Assembly (NCBI RefSeq): GCF_017515565.1
Contig: NZ_JAFWFN010000002.1
Span: forward strand, 1-64,000
From: Halomonas sp.
Lineage (GTDB): Bacteria; Pseudomonadota; Gammaproteobacteria; Pseudomonadales; Halomonadaceae
Length of the DNA: 64,000 bases
Direction: 5' to 3'
The translations under genes and the position numbers were made by a program. Below, piece after piece: positions 1-9,608 of this stretch. Under the pieces are notes generated by a model. The model was not told where the DNA came from. It did not search any database and saw only the letters and a program-made list of their open reading frames with translations. Each line of letters begins with the position of its first letter. The first letter of the stretch is position 1.

Positions 1-106
1 AATGGGCGGATAGCGCCTCCACCTCCGGAACACGTTCACGCAACACCGTTAGCAGCCGTTCATGACGGAAGGCAGAAAGGGCGGGTGCGCCTCGCAGTTC
101 GAGCAT
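1..106 (-). CDS. purL: Phosphoribosylformylglycinamidine synthase, N-terminal fragment
   Basis: Only the first 35 codons are present; the gene runs off the left edge. The translation starts MLELRGAPALSAFR and continues into a leucine/arginine-rich helix, which matches the start of large-type PurL (FGAM synthase, fourth step of purine synthesis, cytoplasmic). It is divergent from mltF, the same purL/mltF arrangement known in Pseudomonas. The AGAGG-like stretch just upstream of the ATG is a modest ribosome binding site. The identification rests on a short N-terminus plus context. Confidence 0.8.
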   Translation of the reverse strand, partial: MLELRGAPALSAFRHERLLTVLRERVPEVEALSAH

Positions 107-289
107 ATCTGGGAGCCTCTAAAGCAGGAAGAGTTCGAGCAGGAAATCACCAGGCCGCAATGCGACCCCTCTTTATGATACCAATAAGTGCCTATGATAC
201 TGGAAAGCGTCGGCCACACGAAATCAACAAGGTGACAGCCTCTTAAAGGCTGGGTATCGTGACAGCATGTTTCACGCTGAACTGACGCC

Positions 290-1753
290 ATGCTAACGCT
301 GATCTACCGACACTTTGTTACCTCCCTAAGCACCTATAGGGCGTTAGCTATCACTGTTTTACTGGTAATGATTACCCCGCCTTCCTGGGTGCCGCCAAGC
401 GAGCACTTAACCCAGATACAGGCAAAAGACTTTATTACGATTCATACCCGTAATACGCCAACGACCTATTACGAGGGCCGCCAAGGCCCTACCGGGTTTG
501 AGTACGAGCTCATGCAGCGGTTTGCTGACCACCTGGACGTCAGCTTAAATCTAAATGCCAGCCATCACCCCGAAAGCGTACTGCCAGCGGTGCGCGAGCA
601 AGGCGATTTAGGCGCGGCGGCACTGCCGTTACTGCCCGACTCACCGGGCATCCACTACACCCGACCCATTATTCAGATGCAGCCACTGGTGGTGTATCGA
701 CGCGGCCTGCACGGAATTGCCCATCCAGAGGATTTAGTTGGTATTGAACTTGGCACGCTTAGCGGCGCAGGCACCAGCCAAGCGCTGTTGGCGTTACAAA
801 GCGACCACCCGGCGCTCAGCTGGAAAGAGTCTTATGAGATAGAAGTTGCCGAACTGCTTGCCCAAGTTGAAAACGGCACGCTGGATGCGGCGCTCATTTT
901 TGACCACCAGTTCCGGCTTAACCGGCTATTTTTTCCTAATGTGGAACGGGGCTTTTTTCTTGGAGAGCCGCTGTCAATGGCATGGGCTGTGCCTAGCAAG
1001 CGCGGTTTGGGGTTGTTGGAAGCCGCCAACCAATTTCTTCAAACGCTTCAAGAGGACGGCACGCTAGAGCAACTGGTTAACCGCTATTTCGGCCACGATG
1101 ACTACCTTGAGTACGTGGGAACGCGCACTTTTTTAGCGCATTTAGACGAGCGCCTGCCCACCTACACCGAGCTTTTTAAACAGGCGGCCCAGGAAACAGG
1201 CTTTGATTGGAAACTACTGGCTGCCGTGGGCTATCAAGAGTCCCATTGGGACCCTGATGCCGTATCACCTACCGGGGTGCGCGGCTTGATGATGCTCACC
1301 AATCCAACGGCCAGCGAGATGGGTATTGCCGACCGCACGGACCCAGCACAAAGTATCGACGGTGGCGCACGCTACCTACGCAGCATTAAAGACCGCCTGC
1401 CGGAAAGCATTACCGGTGATGACCGGCTTTATATGGCCATGGCGGCTTACAACGTGGGGCTTGGGCATCTTTATGACGCCCGCAGGATCGCAGAAACCCT
1501 CGGCGGAGACCCGGATAGCTGGCAAGAGGTACGCACCGCGCTGCCGCTTCTCCAGCAGCGCGAGTGGCACAGCCAAACCCGCCACGGCTATGCCCGTGGA
1601 GGCGAGCCGGTCATCTATGTGCGCAACATACGCCGCTATTACGAAATGATTGAGTATGTTGAGCGTAGTCGGCTCCAGTTTTTCCAACTAGGGCAAACGC
1701 CTATCAACGATGAGTCGCTGCTATTGTTCGAGCTTGTGCCGCCGCTTAATTGA
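290..1753 (+). CDS. mltF: Membrane-bound lytic murein transglycosylase F
   Basis: This 487-residue protein cleaves the beta-1,4 glycosidic bond of peptidoglycan, releasing 1,6-anhydromuropeptides at the outer membrane/periplasm face. Residues 1-35 hold a hydrophobic export segment. Residues about 45-270 form a periplasmic binding protein (SBP family 3) fold, used in MltF as a regulatory module. The C-terminal part from about residue 290 is an SLT lysozyme-like domain with the catalytic glutamate in YQESHWDP (E317), followed by [12 protein letters not shown] and AAYNVG motifs. No strong Shine-Dalgarno precedes the ATG. A diguanylate cyclase follows 18 nt downstream, so the two may be co-transcribed. 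Confidence 0.93.
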   Translation: MLTLIYRHFVTSLSTYRALAITVLLVMITPPSWVPPSEHLTQIQAKDFITIHTRNTPTTYYEGRQGPTGFEYELMQRFADHLDVSLNLNASHHPESVLPAVREQGDLGAAALPLLPDSPGIHYTRPIIQMQPLVVYRRGLHGIAHPEDLVGIELGTLSGAGTSQALLALQSDHPALSWKESYEIEVAELLAQVENGTLDAALIFDHQFRLNRLFFPNVERGFFLGEPLSMAWAVPSKRGLGLLEAANQFLQTLQEDGTLEQLVNRYFGHDDYLEYVGTRTFLAHLDERLPTYTELFKQAAQETGFDWKLLAAVGYQESHWDPDAVSPTGVRGLMMLTNPTASEMGIADRTDPAQSIDGGARYLRSIKDRLPESITGDDRLYMAMAAYNVGLGHLYDARRIAETLGGDPDSWQEVRTALPLLQQREWHSQTRHGYARGGEPVIYVRNIRRYYEMIEYVERSRLQFFQLGQTPINDESLLLFELVPPLN

Positions 1754-1771
1754 TACGAGGAAGCAGTCTCT

Positions 1772-3724
1772 ATGCCCATTGCACGAGCGGAGCACTGGTT
1801 ATCAGTCACTGCTGCCTGCTTTGCTATTACGCTTGTTGTGATGCAACCCAGCGTTACCTCAATAGCGCTCGTGCTGTTAGCGCTAAGCTTGCTATGCGCT
1901 CAAAAAGATCGCTTACTACTTGCGAGCCTGCTCAGCGCTGGGACGATTAGCGTTTTGCTACCGGGACTTATCAGCTACCTTATACCGGAAAACTGGGTAA
2001 CAACGGCCCGCTGGCAGGCTCTGGCCGCTTGGCTGTACCCCACAAGCTTTGAGCGCTTCCGGGCACCGCTACTCATGACCCTGGCTTTACAACTGAGCGC
2101 ATTAGCACTCCTGCTACGCCATCGAGTGCGCTTAGGCGCACCTCTATTCCTGATCATGGCGGCTCTACTTATCGGTCTACAGCTCATCAACCATCACTCG
2201 ACGTTTCCACCTCTTCTTCGCTACGCGGCCCACTGGCCCAGCCTACTAACACTTAGCATAATGCTACTTGGGCAATGTCTTTCAACAACGCAGCACTGGC
2301 GCAACAAACGCTGTTTAGCGTGCGCGCTTTGGCCAGCCTGTGGATTGCTCATCGCAACATTGCTACTTTGGAAACAGCTACACCTTGAAGCTGAGCAAAA
2401 ACTGCATCTTCAGGTTGCAGAGCGAGCCCAGCAAGCAACGACACGGCTCTCCCAAGACATAGATAACCACTTAAATACAATGCGCCGTTTTGCTCGCATT
2501 TGGCAGCTGCAAACAGTGCCCCCTAACTACCAGCAGTGGACCGACTTAGCCGCCAGCTACCAGCAAGATTTTGCTTACTTAATTAATATCGCCTTTATCT
2601 CACCAGACAGCGGCATGCGCCACGTTTACCCCTTTACAGAAACCAATTTAATCAACATCGGGCTGCGTCTTTTCGATGTACAGCCAGAAGGACGTATCGC
2701 CCTTGAGCCAGCGCTAAAGGGGCTACAAGAGGGCAACACGGATATTATTGAGCTACTGCAAGGTGGCCCAGGTATCGTGCACTACTTCCCCGTATTTAAT
2801 GCAGAAAGGGTACCTTTGGGCGCAGCAGCAATGGCTGTAAGCCTTCCCTTATTTGCTGAGGAACTGTTTACGCAGTTGCCTGCAAGCCAAGGGGCAATAC
2901 AGTGGTACAACGACACTCAAGTGTTGGCAGAACATGGAGACACTACCGACCCAGGCCCTTGGGCATACCACTATCCCATTCATTTACTAGATAAATCACT
3001 GACCCTTTCTTACCAACCGCGGCACCAATACCTGATTAGCCAATTACCTCGGCTACCCTCTATCAGCCTAGTTACTGGCTTAACCCTTGCCTATCTACTC
3101 TACCTCGTGCTCTACACGTTTCAGCGCTTAGGACAGCAACATAGTGCGATGCAAAAAAGTAACACCGCGCTTCAACAAGAGATCAAAAAGCGCAGCAAGC
3201 TACAGCAAGAAATTGAGTGGCTAGCGCGCCATGATGAATTAACCGGCATTGCCAATCGTCGGTATTTTCTGGAACAGATGGAGACTGCCCAAGCGATACG
3301 CCCCACTAGCTTAGTCCTGTTTGATATCGACCATTTCAAGCGGGTTAATGATCAAATGGGACACCTCGTGGGGGATGAATACTTGTTTGCTTTCGCTAAG
3401 CTGGGCGAGGCAATTATCGAACAGCACGGCGGCGTATTTGCGCGTTACGGCGGCGAAGAGTTTGTCGCCTGGCTACCCGGCCACACCCTCTCTTCGGCTT
3501 ATAACGTAGCGGATGAACTACGCCAACGACTAGCAGCATCCAATCTCACCCATGCCGATGGCACCCCAATCACGCTCAGCGCAGGAGTTGTCACGCTGAA
3601 TCATCCCGAAACCCCAGATATGGCGCGTATGATACAAGCCGCCGACGAAGCGCTTTACAATGCTAAGCACCGCGGGCGCAATCGTATTGAGCGTGGCACG
3701 CTTAATGCTCGTGAAGATGTTTAA
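1772..3724 (+). CDS. Membrane-anchored diguanylate cyclase (GGDEF)
   Basis: A 650-residue predicted c-di-GMP synthase. The first ~200 residues are strongly hydrophobic, with six or seven likely membrane helices. A roughly 250-residue region follows that is probably a periplasmic sensor, then one more helix near residue 425-445 (LVTGLTLAYLLYLVLYTF) and a short coiled coil. The C-terminal catalytic domain has DELTGIANRRYF, DIDHFKRVND and the active-site GGEEF at residues 560-564. The RxxD product-inhibition site expected just before GGEEF is not seen; those positions read Q-H-G-G. Its stop is 3 nt from the convergent tadA stop. The sensed signal is unknown. Confidence 0.88.
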   Translation: MPIARAEHWLSVTAACFAITLVVMQPSVTSIALVLLALSLLCAQKDRLLLASLLSAGTISVLLPGLISYLIPENWVTTARWQALAAWLYPTSFERFRAPLLMTLALQLSALALLLRHRVRLGAPLFLIMAALLIGLQLINHHSTFPPLLRYAAHWPSLLTLSIMLLGQCLSTTQHWRNKRCLACALWPACGLLIATLLLWKQLHLEAEQKLHLQVAERAQQATTRLSQDIDNHLNTMRRFARIWQLQTVPPNYQQWTDLAASYQQDFAYLINIAFISPDSGMRHVYPFTETNLINIGLRLFDVQPEGRIALEPALKGLQEGNTDIIELLQGGPGIVHYFPVFNAERVPLGAAAMAVSLPLFAEELFTQLPASQGAIQWYNDTQVLAEHGDTTDPGPWAYHYPIHLLDKSLTLSYQPRHQYLISQLPRLPSISLVTGLTLAYLLYLVLYTFQRLGQQHSAMQKSNTALQQEIKKRSKLQQEIEWLARHDELTGIANRRYFLEQMETAQAIRPTSLVLFDIDHFKRVNDQMGHLVGDEYLFAFAKLGEAIIEQHGGVFARYGGEEFVAWLPGHTLSSAYNVADELRQRLAASNLTHADGTPITLSAGVVTLNHPETPDMARMIQAADEALYNAKHRGRNRIERGTLNAREDV

Positions 3725-3727
3725 CGC

Positions 3728-4234
<507 letters not shown>

Positions 4235-4309
4235 TTAATAATTCGATAGCCGCACTAGGTACGCTTTCGGTCATCGGCGGCACAACAGACAGCACCAAGG
4301 ACACTGAGC

Positions 4310-5131
4310 ATGAATGATGCGCTGAATACGCTGGTAAGTTTACTAGAGTTGGAGACCCTCGAAGAGACGCTATTCCGAGGCCAAAGCCAAGACCTGGGCT
4401 TCCCCCAGCTTTACGGCGGCCAAGTATTAGGCCAGGCACTAGCAGCGGCGGCTCGCACCGTACCCGATGAACGCCGCCCCCACTCTCAGCACGGCTACTT
4501 CCTTCGTCCAGGCGACCCCCATCGCCCGGTTGTCTACCAAGTTGATACCATTCGCGATGGCGGCAGTTTTACCACGCGTCGGGTGACGGCGATTCAAAAA
4601 GGCCGGCCTATCTTCTTCTGTAGCGCCTCGTTTCAAAACGAGGAAGAGGGCATCAGCCACCAGCGAGCAATGCCCAAGGTGCCTACTCCCGAGGCGCTGA
4701 TTGAAAGCGGTGATGTTAAGCATGCACGCTTTCCTGGCCACCCCATTGAATTTTTACACCTACCGGAAAATCCGGATAATGGCGCGCCTGCAGGCCAGTG
4801 CCTGTGGTTTCGTTTAGCAGGCGGCACTCTGCCTGACGACCCGGCACTCCACCGCCACCTGCTCTCCTATGCGTCTGATTTCAACCTACTCACCACGGGG
4901 TTAATCCCCCACGGCATTAAATACACCGACCCAAAACTGCGTATCGCCAGTCTCGACCATGCGCTATGGCTGCATGAGGATACACGGCTGGACGAATGGC
5001 TGCTTTACGTCATTGACTCTCCCTGGGCAGGCGGCGCCCGCGGCTTGGCACGCGGCCATATTTACCAGCGCGATGGCCGCTTAGTGGCCTCTACCGCCCA
5101 AGAAGGGCTGACCCGTTATCCGCAAAGCTAG
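4310..5131 (+). CDS. tesB: Acyl-CoA thioesterase II
   Basis: Hydrolyses medium- and long-chain acyl-CoA to free fatty acid and CoA. The 273-residue protein is a double hotdog of the usual TesB length. It starts with LVSLLELETLEETLFRG and has the conserved FPQLYGGQVLGQAL segment, a DGGSFTTRRVTAIQKG strand-helix, the YASDFNLLTTGLIPHG motif carrying the catalytic Asp, SLDHALWLH, and a C-terminal ASTAQEGLTR with the catalytic Gln. AAGGA lies about 9 nt before the ATG. It is divergent from tadA and followed by a shared hairpin terminator. Confidence 0.92.
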   Translation: MNDALNTLVSLLELETLEETLFRGQSQDLGFPQLYGGQVLGQALAAAARTVPDERRPHSQHGYFLRPGDPHRPVVYQVDTIRDGGSFTTRRVTAIQKGRPIFFCSASFQNEEEGISHQRAMPKVPTPEALIESGDVKHARFPGHPIEFLHLPENPDNGAPAGQCLWFRLAGGTLPDDPALHRHLLSYASDFNLLTTGLIPHGIKYTDPKLRIASLDHALWLHEDTRLDEWLLYVIDSPWAGGARGLARGHIYQRDGRLVASTAQEGLTRYPQS

Positions 5132-5177
5132 AGCTAAAAGCTTTTTACCTCTCTCCCTTTTACCTGCCCTAAAAGCA

Positions 5178-5205
5178 ACTACGCCCGCTGATTAGCGGGC
5201 GTAGT
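5178..5205. terminator. Rho-independent terminator between tesB and maeB
   Basis: A perfect 12-bp inverted repeat ACTACGCCCGCT with a GATT loop. Reading on the minus strand the stem is followed by TTGCTTTT, so it best serves maeB; for plus-strand tesB transcripts it is a strong stem with only a weak tail. Confidence 0.75.
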
Positions 5206-5238
5206 CTTAACGCATATAGTGCAGCGACTTACGGTTAC

Positions 5239-6513
5239 TTAGTTGCTGCCGTAAACATCGTTAATAGTTTTCAGCGGGTAGTGAGCCGGGTAAGGCTTAC
5301 GCGCCACGCCGGAGTCTACTGCGGCTTGAGCAACCGCTGAGGAAATACGGTCCAGCAGGCGAATATCAACCGGCGTAGGAATAATATACTCGCGACCAAA
5401 GCTCATTTCAGTGCGCTCGTAGGCATCCAGTACTTCCTGGGGTACCGGCTCGCGGGCAAGGTCTTTCAGGGCGTGCACGGCGGCCAGCGTCATAGCTTCG
5501 TTAATGCGCGTAGCGCGTACATCCAGGGCACCGCGGAAGATAAACGGGAAGCCCAGCACGTTGTTAACTTGGTTGGGGTAATCCGAACGGCCAGTGGCCA
5601 TAATCACGTCCGGGCGGGCTTCGCGGGCAACATCCGGGTGAATCTCAGGGTCGGGGTTGGTGCAAGCAAAAACAACCGGGTCGGCGGCCATTTTCTTCAC
5701 CTGATCAGCGGACAGCAGGCCAGGGCCAGAAAGACCGATAAACACGTCGGCACCGTCAATAGCATCGTCTAGTGTGCGCATATCAGTATCGAGGGCAAAC
5801 TGCGCCTTATACTCATTGATGCCGTCGCGGTGAGTGTGGATAACCCCACGACGATCAAGCATTACTAGATTTTCTTTTTTAACGCCACAAGACACCAGCA
5901 ACCGCATGCAGGCAATGGCGGCGGCACCTGCGCCCATGCAGACGATTCTCACATTATCAATAGACTTGCCCGCAATATCCAGGGCATTCAGCATGCCCGC
6001 AGCGGTAACAATCGCGGTACCGTGCTGATCATCATGGAAAACAGGAATGTTACAGCGCTCAATCAAAGCCTTTTCGATCTCAAAGCACTCAGGGGCTTTA
6101 ATATCTTCCAGGTTGATGCCACCCCAGGTATCGGCAATACGGGCAACGGTATCAATAAACGCCTGCGGGCTCTCGGCGTCCACTTCGATATCCACCGAGT
6201 TAATGCCGGCAAAGCACTTGAACAGTACGCCTTTGCCTTCCATTACCGGCTTACTCGCCAGCGGCCCTAAATTACCCAGACCCAGAATCGCGGTACCGTC
6301 AGAAATAACGGCTACGAGATTCCCTTTACCAGTATAGCGGTAAGCATTTTCCGCCTCGCGGGCAATTTCACGTACCGGCTCAGCAACACCCGGGCTGTAA
6401 GCCAGCGCCAAATCCCGCGCAGTCGCTGTGGGTTTGGTTAACTCCACTGAAAGCTTACCGGGGATCGGTTTAGCGTGATAATCCAAAGCCGCTTGCTTGT
6501 TTGCATCCGTCAT
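5239..6513 (-). CDS. maeB: NADP-type malic enzyme, single-domain form
   Basis: Oxidative decarboxylation of malate to pyruvate with NAD(P)H production; a cytoplasmic link between the TCA cycle and gluconeogenesis or lipid synthesis. The 424 residues contain the N-terminal malic-enzyme signature (AYSPGVAEPV), the catalytic FNDIKA-like stretch (LEDIKAPECFEIE), a dinucleotide fold MGAGAAAIAC, and FACTNPDPEIHPD. Many proteobacterial MaeB proteins are about 760 residues because of a C-terminal phosphotransacetylase-like regulatory domain; that domain is absent here, so acetyl-CoA control as in E. coli MaeB is unlikely. The gene appears monocistronic, with a promoter and terminator of its own. Confidence 0.92.
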   Translation of the reverse strand: MTDANKQAALDYHAKPIPGKLSVELTKPTATARDLALAYSPGVAEPVREIAREAENAYRYTGKGNLVAVISDGTAILGLGNLGPLASKPVMEGKGVLFKCFAGINSVDIEVDAESPQAFIDTVARIADTWGGINLEDIKAPECFEIEKALIERCNIPVFHDDQHGTAIVTAAGMLNALDIAGKSIDNVRIVCMGAGAAAIACMRLLVSCGVKKENLVMLDRRGVIHTHRDGINEYKAQFALDTDMRTLDDAIDGADVFIGLSGPGLLSADQVKKMAADPVVFACTNPDPEIHPDVAREARPDVIMATGRSDYPNQVNNVLGFPFIFRGALDVRATRINEAMTLAAVHALKDLAREPVPQEVLDAYERTEMSFGREYIIPTPVDIRLLDRISSAVAQAAVDSGVARKPYPAHYPLKTINDVYGSN

Positions 6514-6773
6514 GGTCAGGGTCCAATTAGCCTAAAGTAGTTAAGTCACTTCAGAATATAGAAAAAACCCAAGGGTCTCAAGCGCATAGTCAACTTGACA
6601 GAAAAACGGACGTTTTAGCGAATTTTAACTCACGTTCGTAACTTTTATCAGCCATTTGCTGCAACTTATACATCAAGCCATCAGCCATAAAGGTTTGCTT
6701 ATTGATGCAACGCAGCATTTCAAGACTGCTAACAAGACGCACCTTCACGCTATCATCATTTCGACAGCCAACA
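6514..6773. other. AT-rich intergenic region between maeB and rpmE
   Basis: This stretch between the maeB start and the rpmE terminator is more AT-rich than its surroundings. It holds the candidate maeB promoter near its left end. A minus-strand open frame (about 50 codons after a GTG, ending at 6590) lacks a ribosome binding site and is not called. Confidence 0.5.
6553..6581 (-). promoter_or_regulatory. Candidate sigma-70 promoter for maeB
   Basis: On the minus strand, a -35 box TTGAGA (6576-6581) and a -10 box TATTCT (6553-6558) are 17 nt apart. This places transcription start roughly 30 nt before the maeB ATG. Match by eye only. Confidence 0.4.
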
Positions 6774-6801
6774 AAAAACCCACGCCGAAGCGTGGGTTTT
6801 T
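6774..6801. terminator. Rho-independent terminator of rpmE
   Basis: A perfect stem AAAAACCCACGC with loop CGAA and a complementary right arm ending in a T run. It lies 45 nt past the rpmE stop on the minus strand; the A/T symmetry makes it potentially bidirectional. Confidence 0.88.
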
Positions 6802-6845
6802 GCGCAAAGCACATAACGTGCCTGCGAAGCGCAAATCCGTTAGGA

Positions 6846-7061
6846 TTAGCCGCGCTTAACAGCAGCGCCAAAGCGCTTGTTGAAGCGCTCTACACGGCCA
6901 CCGGTGGTCGCTTGCTTCTGCTTACCGGTATAGAACGGGTGGCAGTTGGAGCATACGTCCAGAGAAAAGTCCTGACCAGAGGTAGAACCAACCTGGAAGT
7001 TTGCACCGCAAGAACAAGTAGCGGTGACCGTGTTGTAATTCGGGTGAATACCTTGTTTCAT
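6846..7061 (-). CDS. rpmE: 50S ribosomal protein L31, zinc-binding form
   Basis: A 71-residue protein at the large-subunit side of an intersubunit bridge. It starts [16 protein letters not shown] and has four cysteines C16, C18, C37 and C40 in the zinc-ribbon arrangement of the C+ form, then the typical HPFYTGKQ and a basic C-terminus. A longer frame reading from 7187 is rejected because L31 proteins begin with MKxxIHP and the upstream residues are not L31-like. A C+ form implies zinc-replete expression; no zinc-independent paralogue is in this window. Confidence 0.96.
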   Translation of the reverse strand: MKQGIHPNYNTVTATCSCGANFQVGSTSGQDFSLDVCSNCHPFYTGKQKQATTGGRVERFNKRFGAAVKRG

Positions 7062-7131
7062 CTTGAGCCTCATGAGCTGTATGCCGCCACCTGATCCGTT
7101 GCCAGGCACCGCATACGGGTGTGAAAAAACT

Positions 7132-7145
7132 ACTAACCGGTTAGT
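7132..7145. repeat. 14-bp perfect palindrome in the rpmE leader
   Basis: ACTAACCGGTTAGT is its own reverse complement. It lies in the divergent rpmE-priA region, about 70 nt before the rpmE ATG and inside its predicted transcript. It could be an operator or a short RNA hairpin; no assignment is possible from sequence alone. Confidence 0.5.
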
Positions 7146-7177
7146 CGCTCGATCTGACAGATTCGAAGCGGCCGCGC

Positions 7178-7206
7178 ATTTTAGCAAACTTAACGCCGGA
7201 GGCCAA
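7178..7206 (-). promoter_or_regulatory. Candidate rpmE promoter
   Basis: On the minus strand, -35 TTGGCC (7201-7206) and -10 TAAAAT (7178-7183) with a 17-nt spacer. It would give an rpmE leader of about 110 nt containing the palindrome at 7132. It abuts the proposed priA start on the other strand. Confidence 0.35.
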
Positions 7207-9465
7207 TTGCCCGATTCCGTTTCTTCCCAGGGAGGCTCACAAAAGCCACCTCAAGCCTCCTGCCAGGTGCTTAAAGTTGCCCTACCGTCACCGTTACGGC
7301 GTCTATTTGACTATTTACCCGCCCGCCAGACGCCTACGGAGGGCTGGCAGCCGGGGCTTAGGGTGCGCGTACCGTTTGGCCACCGGGAGGTAGTCGGCGT
7401 TGTCGTAGCGCTGGCGAACAGCAGCGAATTGCCCCACTCACAGCTGCGTGCTATTAGCGACGTGCTTGATGACGCGCCGCTGCCAAGCGACTGGCAGTGG
7501 CTGTGCCACTTTACCGCCCGTTACTACCAGCACAGCCTGGGCGACACCATGCAATTGGCTATGCCCGCCAGGCTACGCCAAGGCCACTCAATGGCCGGGC
7601 GAACGCAAACGTTGTGGCTCCCCATCGAAACGCCTGATGCATCCCCCCTGCAGCGCGCGCCTAAACAAGCCGAGCTTTATGCCTTACTTCGCCAGCACCC
7701 GCACGGCCTGGCGGCCCGTGCGATCAGCGCCCACGGCTTCACCCGCGACCAGTTATTAGCGCTGCAAAAAAAAGGTTTCACCCGCGCCGAAGAGATGATC
7801 TTAACCGCCCCCAAACCAACCAGCGGTAGCTTACTGGCTTCCCCTTCACTGCCACTTAATCGCGAACAGGCCACGGCGCTGGCCGTGCTACATGAAAAAC
7901 TCGATAGCTACCACCCTTGCCTGCTGGAGGGGGTTACCGGCAGCGGCAAAACCGAAATTTATCTACAGCTCATTGAAGCGCTGGCCGCCAAGGGGAAACA
8001 ATCCCTGGTGCTGGTGCCCGAAATCGGCCTGACGCCCCAAACCCTGGCGCGCTTTAGAAACCGTTTTCGCGTGCCCGTGGTGGCACTGCACTCCGGGCTT
8101 ACCGACCATGAGCGCCTTGACGTATGGGAAGCCGCTGCCAATGGCCGCGCGCTGGTCATCATTGGCACCCGCTCAGCGATTTTCACCCCGCTTGCTAACC
8201 CCGGGGCAATTATTGTTGATGAAGAGCATGATGGCTCTTATAAACAGCACGATGGGCTTCGCTACCACGCCCGCGACTTAGCCGTTGCAAGAGCGCACTA
8301 CCACAACATTCCGTTATTGCTGGGCAGCGCCACGCCCTCCTTTGAAAGCTTGCAGCAAGCGCTTTGCGGCACGTATCGCCATTTGCGACTGACCCAGCGC
8401 CCCAGTCGTCACCCGCCCGCCAAGCTTGAGCTTATCGACCTGCGCCACCAGCGCCGCCAGGGCGGGCTGCTGCCAGGCGCCATTAAAGCTATAAAGAGCA
8501 CCCTTAATGCGGGCAAGCAGGTATTGGTCTTTATTAACCGCCGAGGCTTTGCCCCCACGCTTGCTTGCCATAGCTGCGGCTGGATGGCCGAGTGCCATCA
8601 GTGCGACGCCCGCATGACGCTGCATCGCCAGCCACCGCTGCTGGCCTGCCACCACTGCGACAGCCGCCGCGCCCTGCCAGACGCCTGCCCAGAGTGCGGC
8701 AGCGGCGACCTGCGCGCCCTGGGCAGCGGCACCGAGCGTACCGAAGAAACCCTGCAAGGGCTGTTTCCTAAGGTTACCGTTCACCGCATTGATCGCGACA
8801 GCACGCGCAAAAAAGAGAGCTTTGAGCAGATACTTAAAGAGATTCAGCGAGGGGAGCCTTGCCTGTTAGTGGGTACTCAGATGCTCGCCAAAGGCCACCA
8901 CCTGCCCCATGTCACCCTGGTGGTCGTGGTCAATGCGGATGGCGGCCTTTACGCCGCGGATTTCCGCGCTTTGGAGCACAGCGCTCAACTATTGGAACAG
9001 GTTGCCGGTCGCGCTGGCCGCGCCTCTCACCCGGGCAGGGTGTTGGTTCAAACCCTGCACCCGGATGACCCGCACTTGGGCCAACTTGCCGAACACGGCT
9101 ACAGCACATTGGCACGCAGCCTGCTAGAAGAGCGCCGCATCGCTAAGCTGCCACCGTTCTGCTTTATGGCGCTACTGCGCTTTGAGAGCCCTAAAGAAGA
9201 GGCGGCCCTTGCCTTGGCACAGCAGGCCGCCCAGGCACTTCGCCAGTGGTTAAAGGAAGCAGAGCTGCCGGTGCGCTGTTTAGGCCCAGTGCCCGCCCCC
9301 ATGGAGCGCCGCCAAAACCGTTACCACCTTCATGTGATGCTGGCCGCAGACAAACGCAGCCAGCGGCACGCCGCTGCCAACTGGTTAGTGCAGTGGCTTG
9401 AGGCCAACCGCGAGGCGCGTAAAGTACGCTGGTCGATTGATATTGACCCGCAAACCCTCGCTTAA
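7207..9465 (+). CDS. priA: Primosomal replication restart helicase PriA
   Basis: A 3'-to-5' superfamily 2 helicase that recognises stalled forks and loads the primosome. With the TTG start at 7207 it has 752 residues. Visible parts: the N-terminal 3'-DNA-binding domain ([27 protein letters not shown]), Walker [10 protein letters not shown] near residue 243, DEEHD (DEAH-type) near 338, an eight-cysteine zinc region (CHSCGW, CHQCDA, CHHCDS, CPECGS) near 450-505, and helicase motifs [11 protein letters not shown] and [14 protein letters not shown] sits 4 nt before TTG 7207; an upstream ATG at 7063 would add 48 residues foreign to PriA. A GTG at 7267 is a second possibility. Confidence 0.93.
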   Translation: MPDSVSSQGGSQKPPQASCQVLKVALPSPLRRLFDYLPARQTPTEGWQPGLRVRVPFGHREVVGVVVALANSSELPHSQLRAISDVLDDAPLPSDWQWLCHFTARYYQHSLGDTMQLAMPARLRQGHSMAGRTQTLWLPIETPDASPLQRAPKQAELYALLRQHPHGLAARAISAHGFTRDQLLALQKKGFTRAEEMILTAPKPTSGSLLASPSLPLNREQATALAVLHEKLDSYHPCLLEGVTGSGKTEIYLQLIEALAAKGKQSLVLVPEIGLTPQTLARFRNRFRVPVVALHSGLTDHERLDVWEAAANGRALVIIGTRSAIFTPLANPGAIIVDEEHDGSYKQHDGLRYHARDLAVARAHYHNIPLLLGSATPSFESLQQALCGTYRHLRLTQRPSRHPPAKLELIDLRHQRRQGGLLPGAIKAIKSTLNAGKQVLVFINRRGFAPTLACHSCGWMAECHQCDARMTLHRQPPLLACHHCDSRRALPDACPECGSGDLRALGSGTERTEETLQGLFPKVTVHRIDRDSTRKKESFEQILKEIQRGEPCLLVGTQMLAKGHHLPHVTLVVVVNADGGLYAADFRALEHSAQLLEQVAGRAGRASHPGRVLVQTLHPDDPHLGQLAEHGYSTLARSLLEERRIAKLPPFCFMALLRFESPKEEAALALAQQAAQALRQWLKEAELPVRCLGPVPAPMERRQNRYHLHVMLAADKRSQRHAAANWLVQWLEANREARKVRWSIDIDPQTLA

Positions 9466-9514
9466 CAGCGCCGCACCCGGTACCGTCTGCGCTACCCTAC
9501 TCAGTAATACGGCT

Positions 9515-9542
9515 TTGAAACTGCGCGCCAATTGCCGATAAT
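9515..9542 (+). promoter_or_regulatory. Candidate sigma-70 promoter for argS
   Basis: -35 TTGAAA (9515-9520) and -10 GATAAT (9537-9542), spacer 16 nt, about 65 nt before the argS ATG. A good match by eye; it could drive the argS to hslU block. Confidence 0.5.
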
Positions 9543-9608
9543 GGCCGCTTTGACGCCGCAAAACTGCGCGCATGCACACGCCGCTATCGACGACACTCGG
9601 ATATTTAC

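Noticed and set aside
49-291. 80-codon minus-strand frame at the purL/mltF gap
   Set aside because: Overlaps the purL start in another frame and has no recognisable features; purL N-terminus is a better explanation.
6590-6871. Minus-strand open frame of 93 codons between maeB and rpmE
   Set aside because: It runs through the rpmE terminator and the 3' end of rpmE; the remaining part has no ribosome binding site or family resemblance.
7063-7206. Upstream ATG start for priA
   Set aside because: Adds 48 residues unlike PriA, lacks a ribosome binding site and would be translated from DNA that serves as the rpmE leader.
8314-8784. 156-codon minus-strand frame inside priA
   Set aside because: Lies entirely antisense to conserved helicase and zinc-finger coding sequence; composition follows the priA codon pattern.
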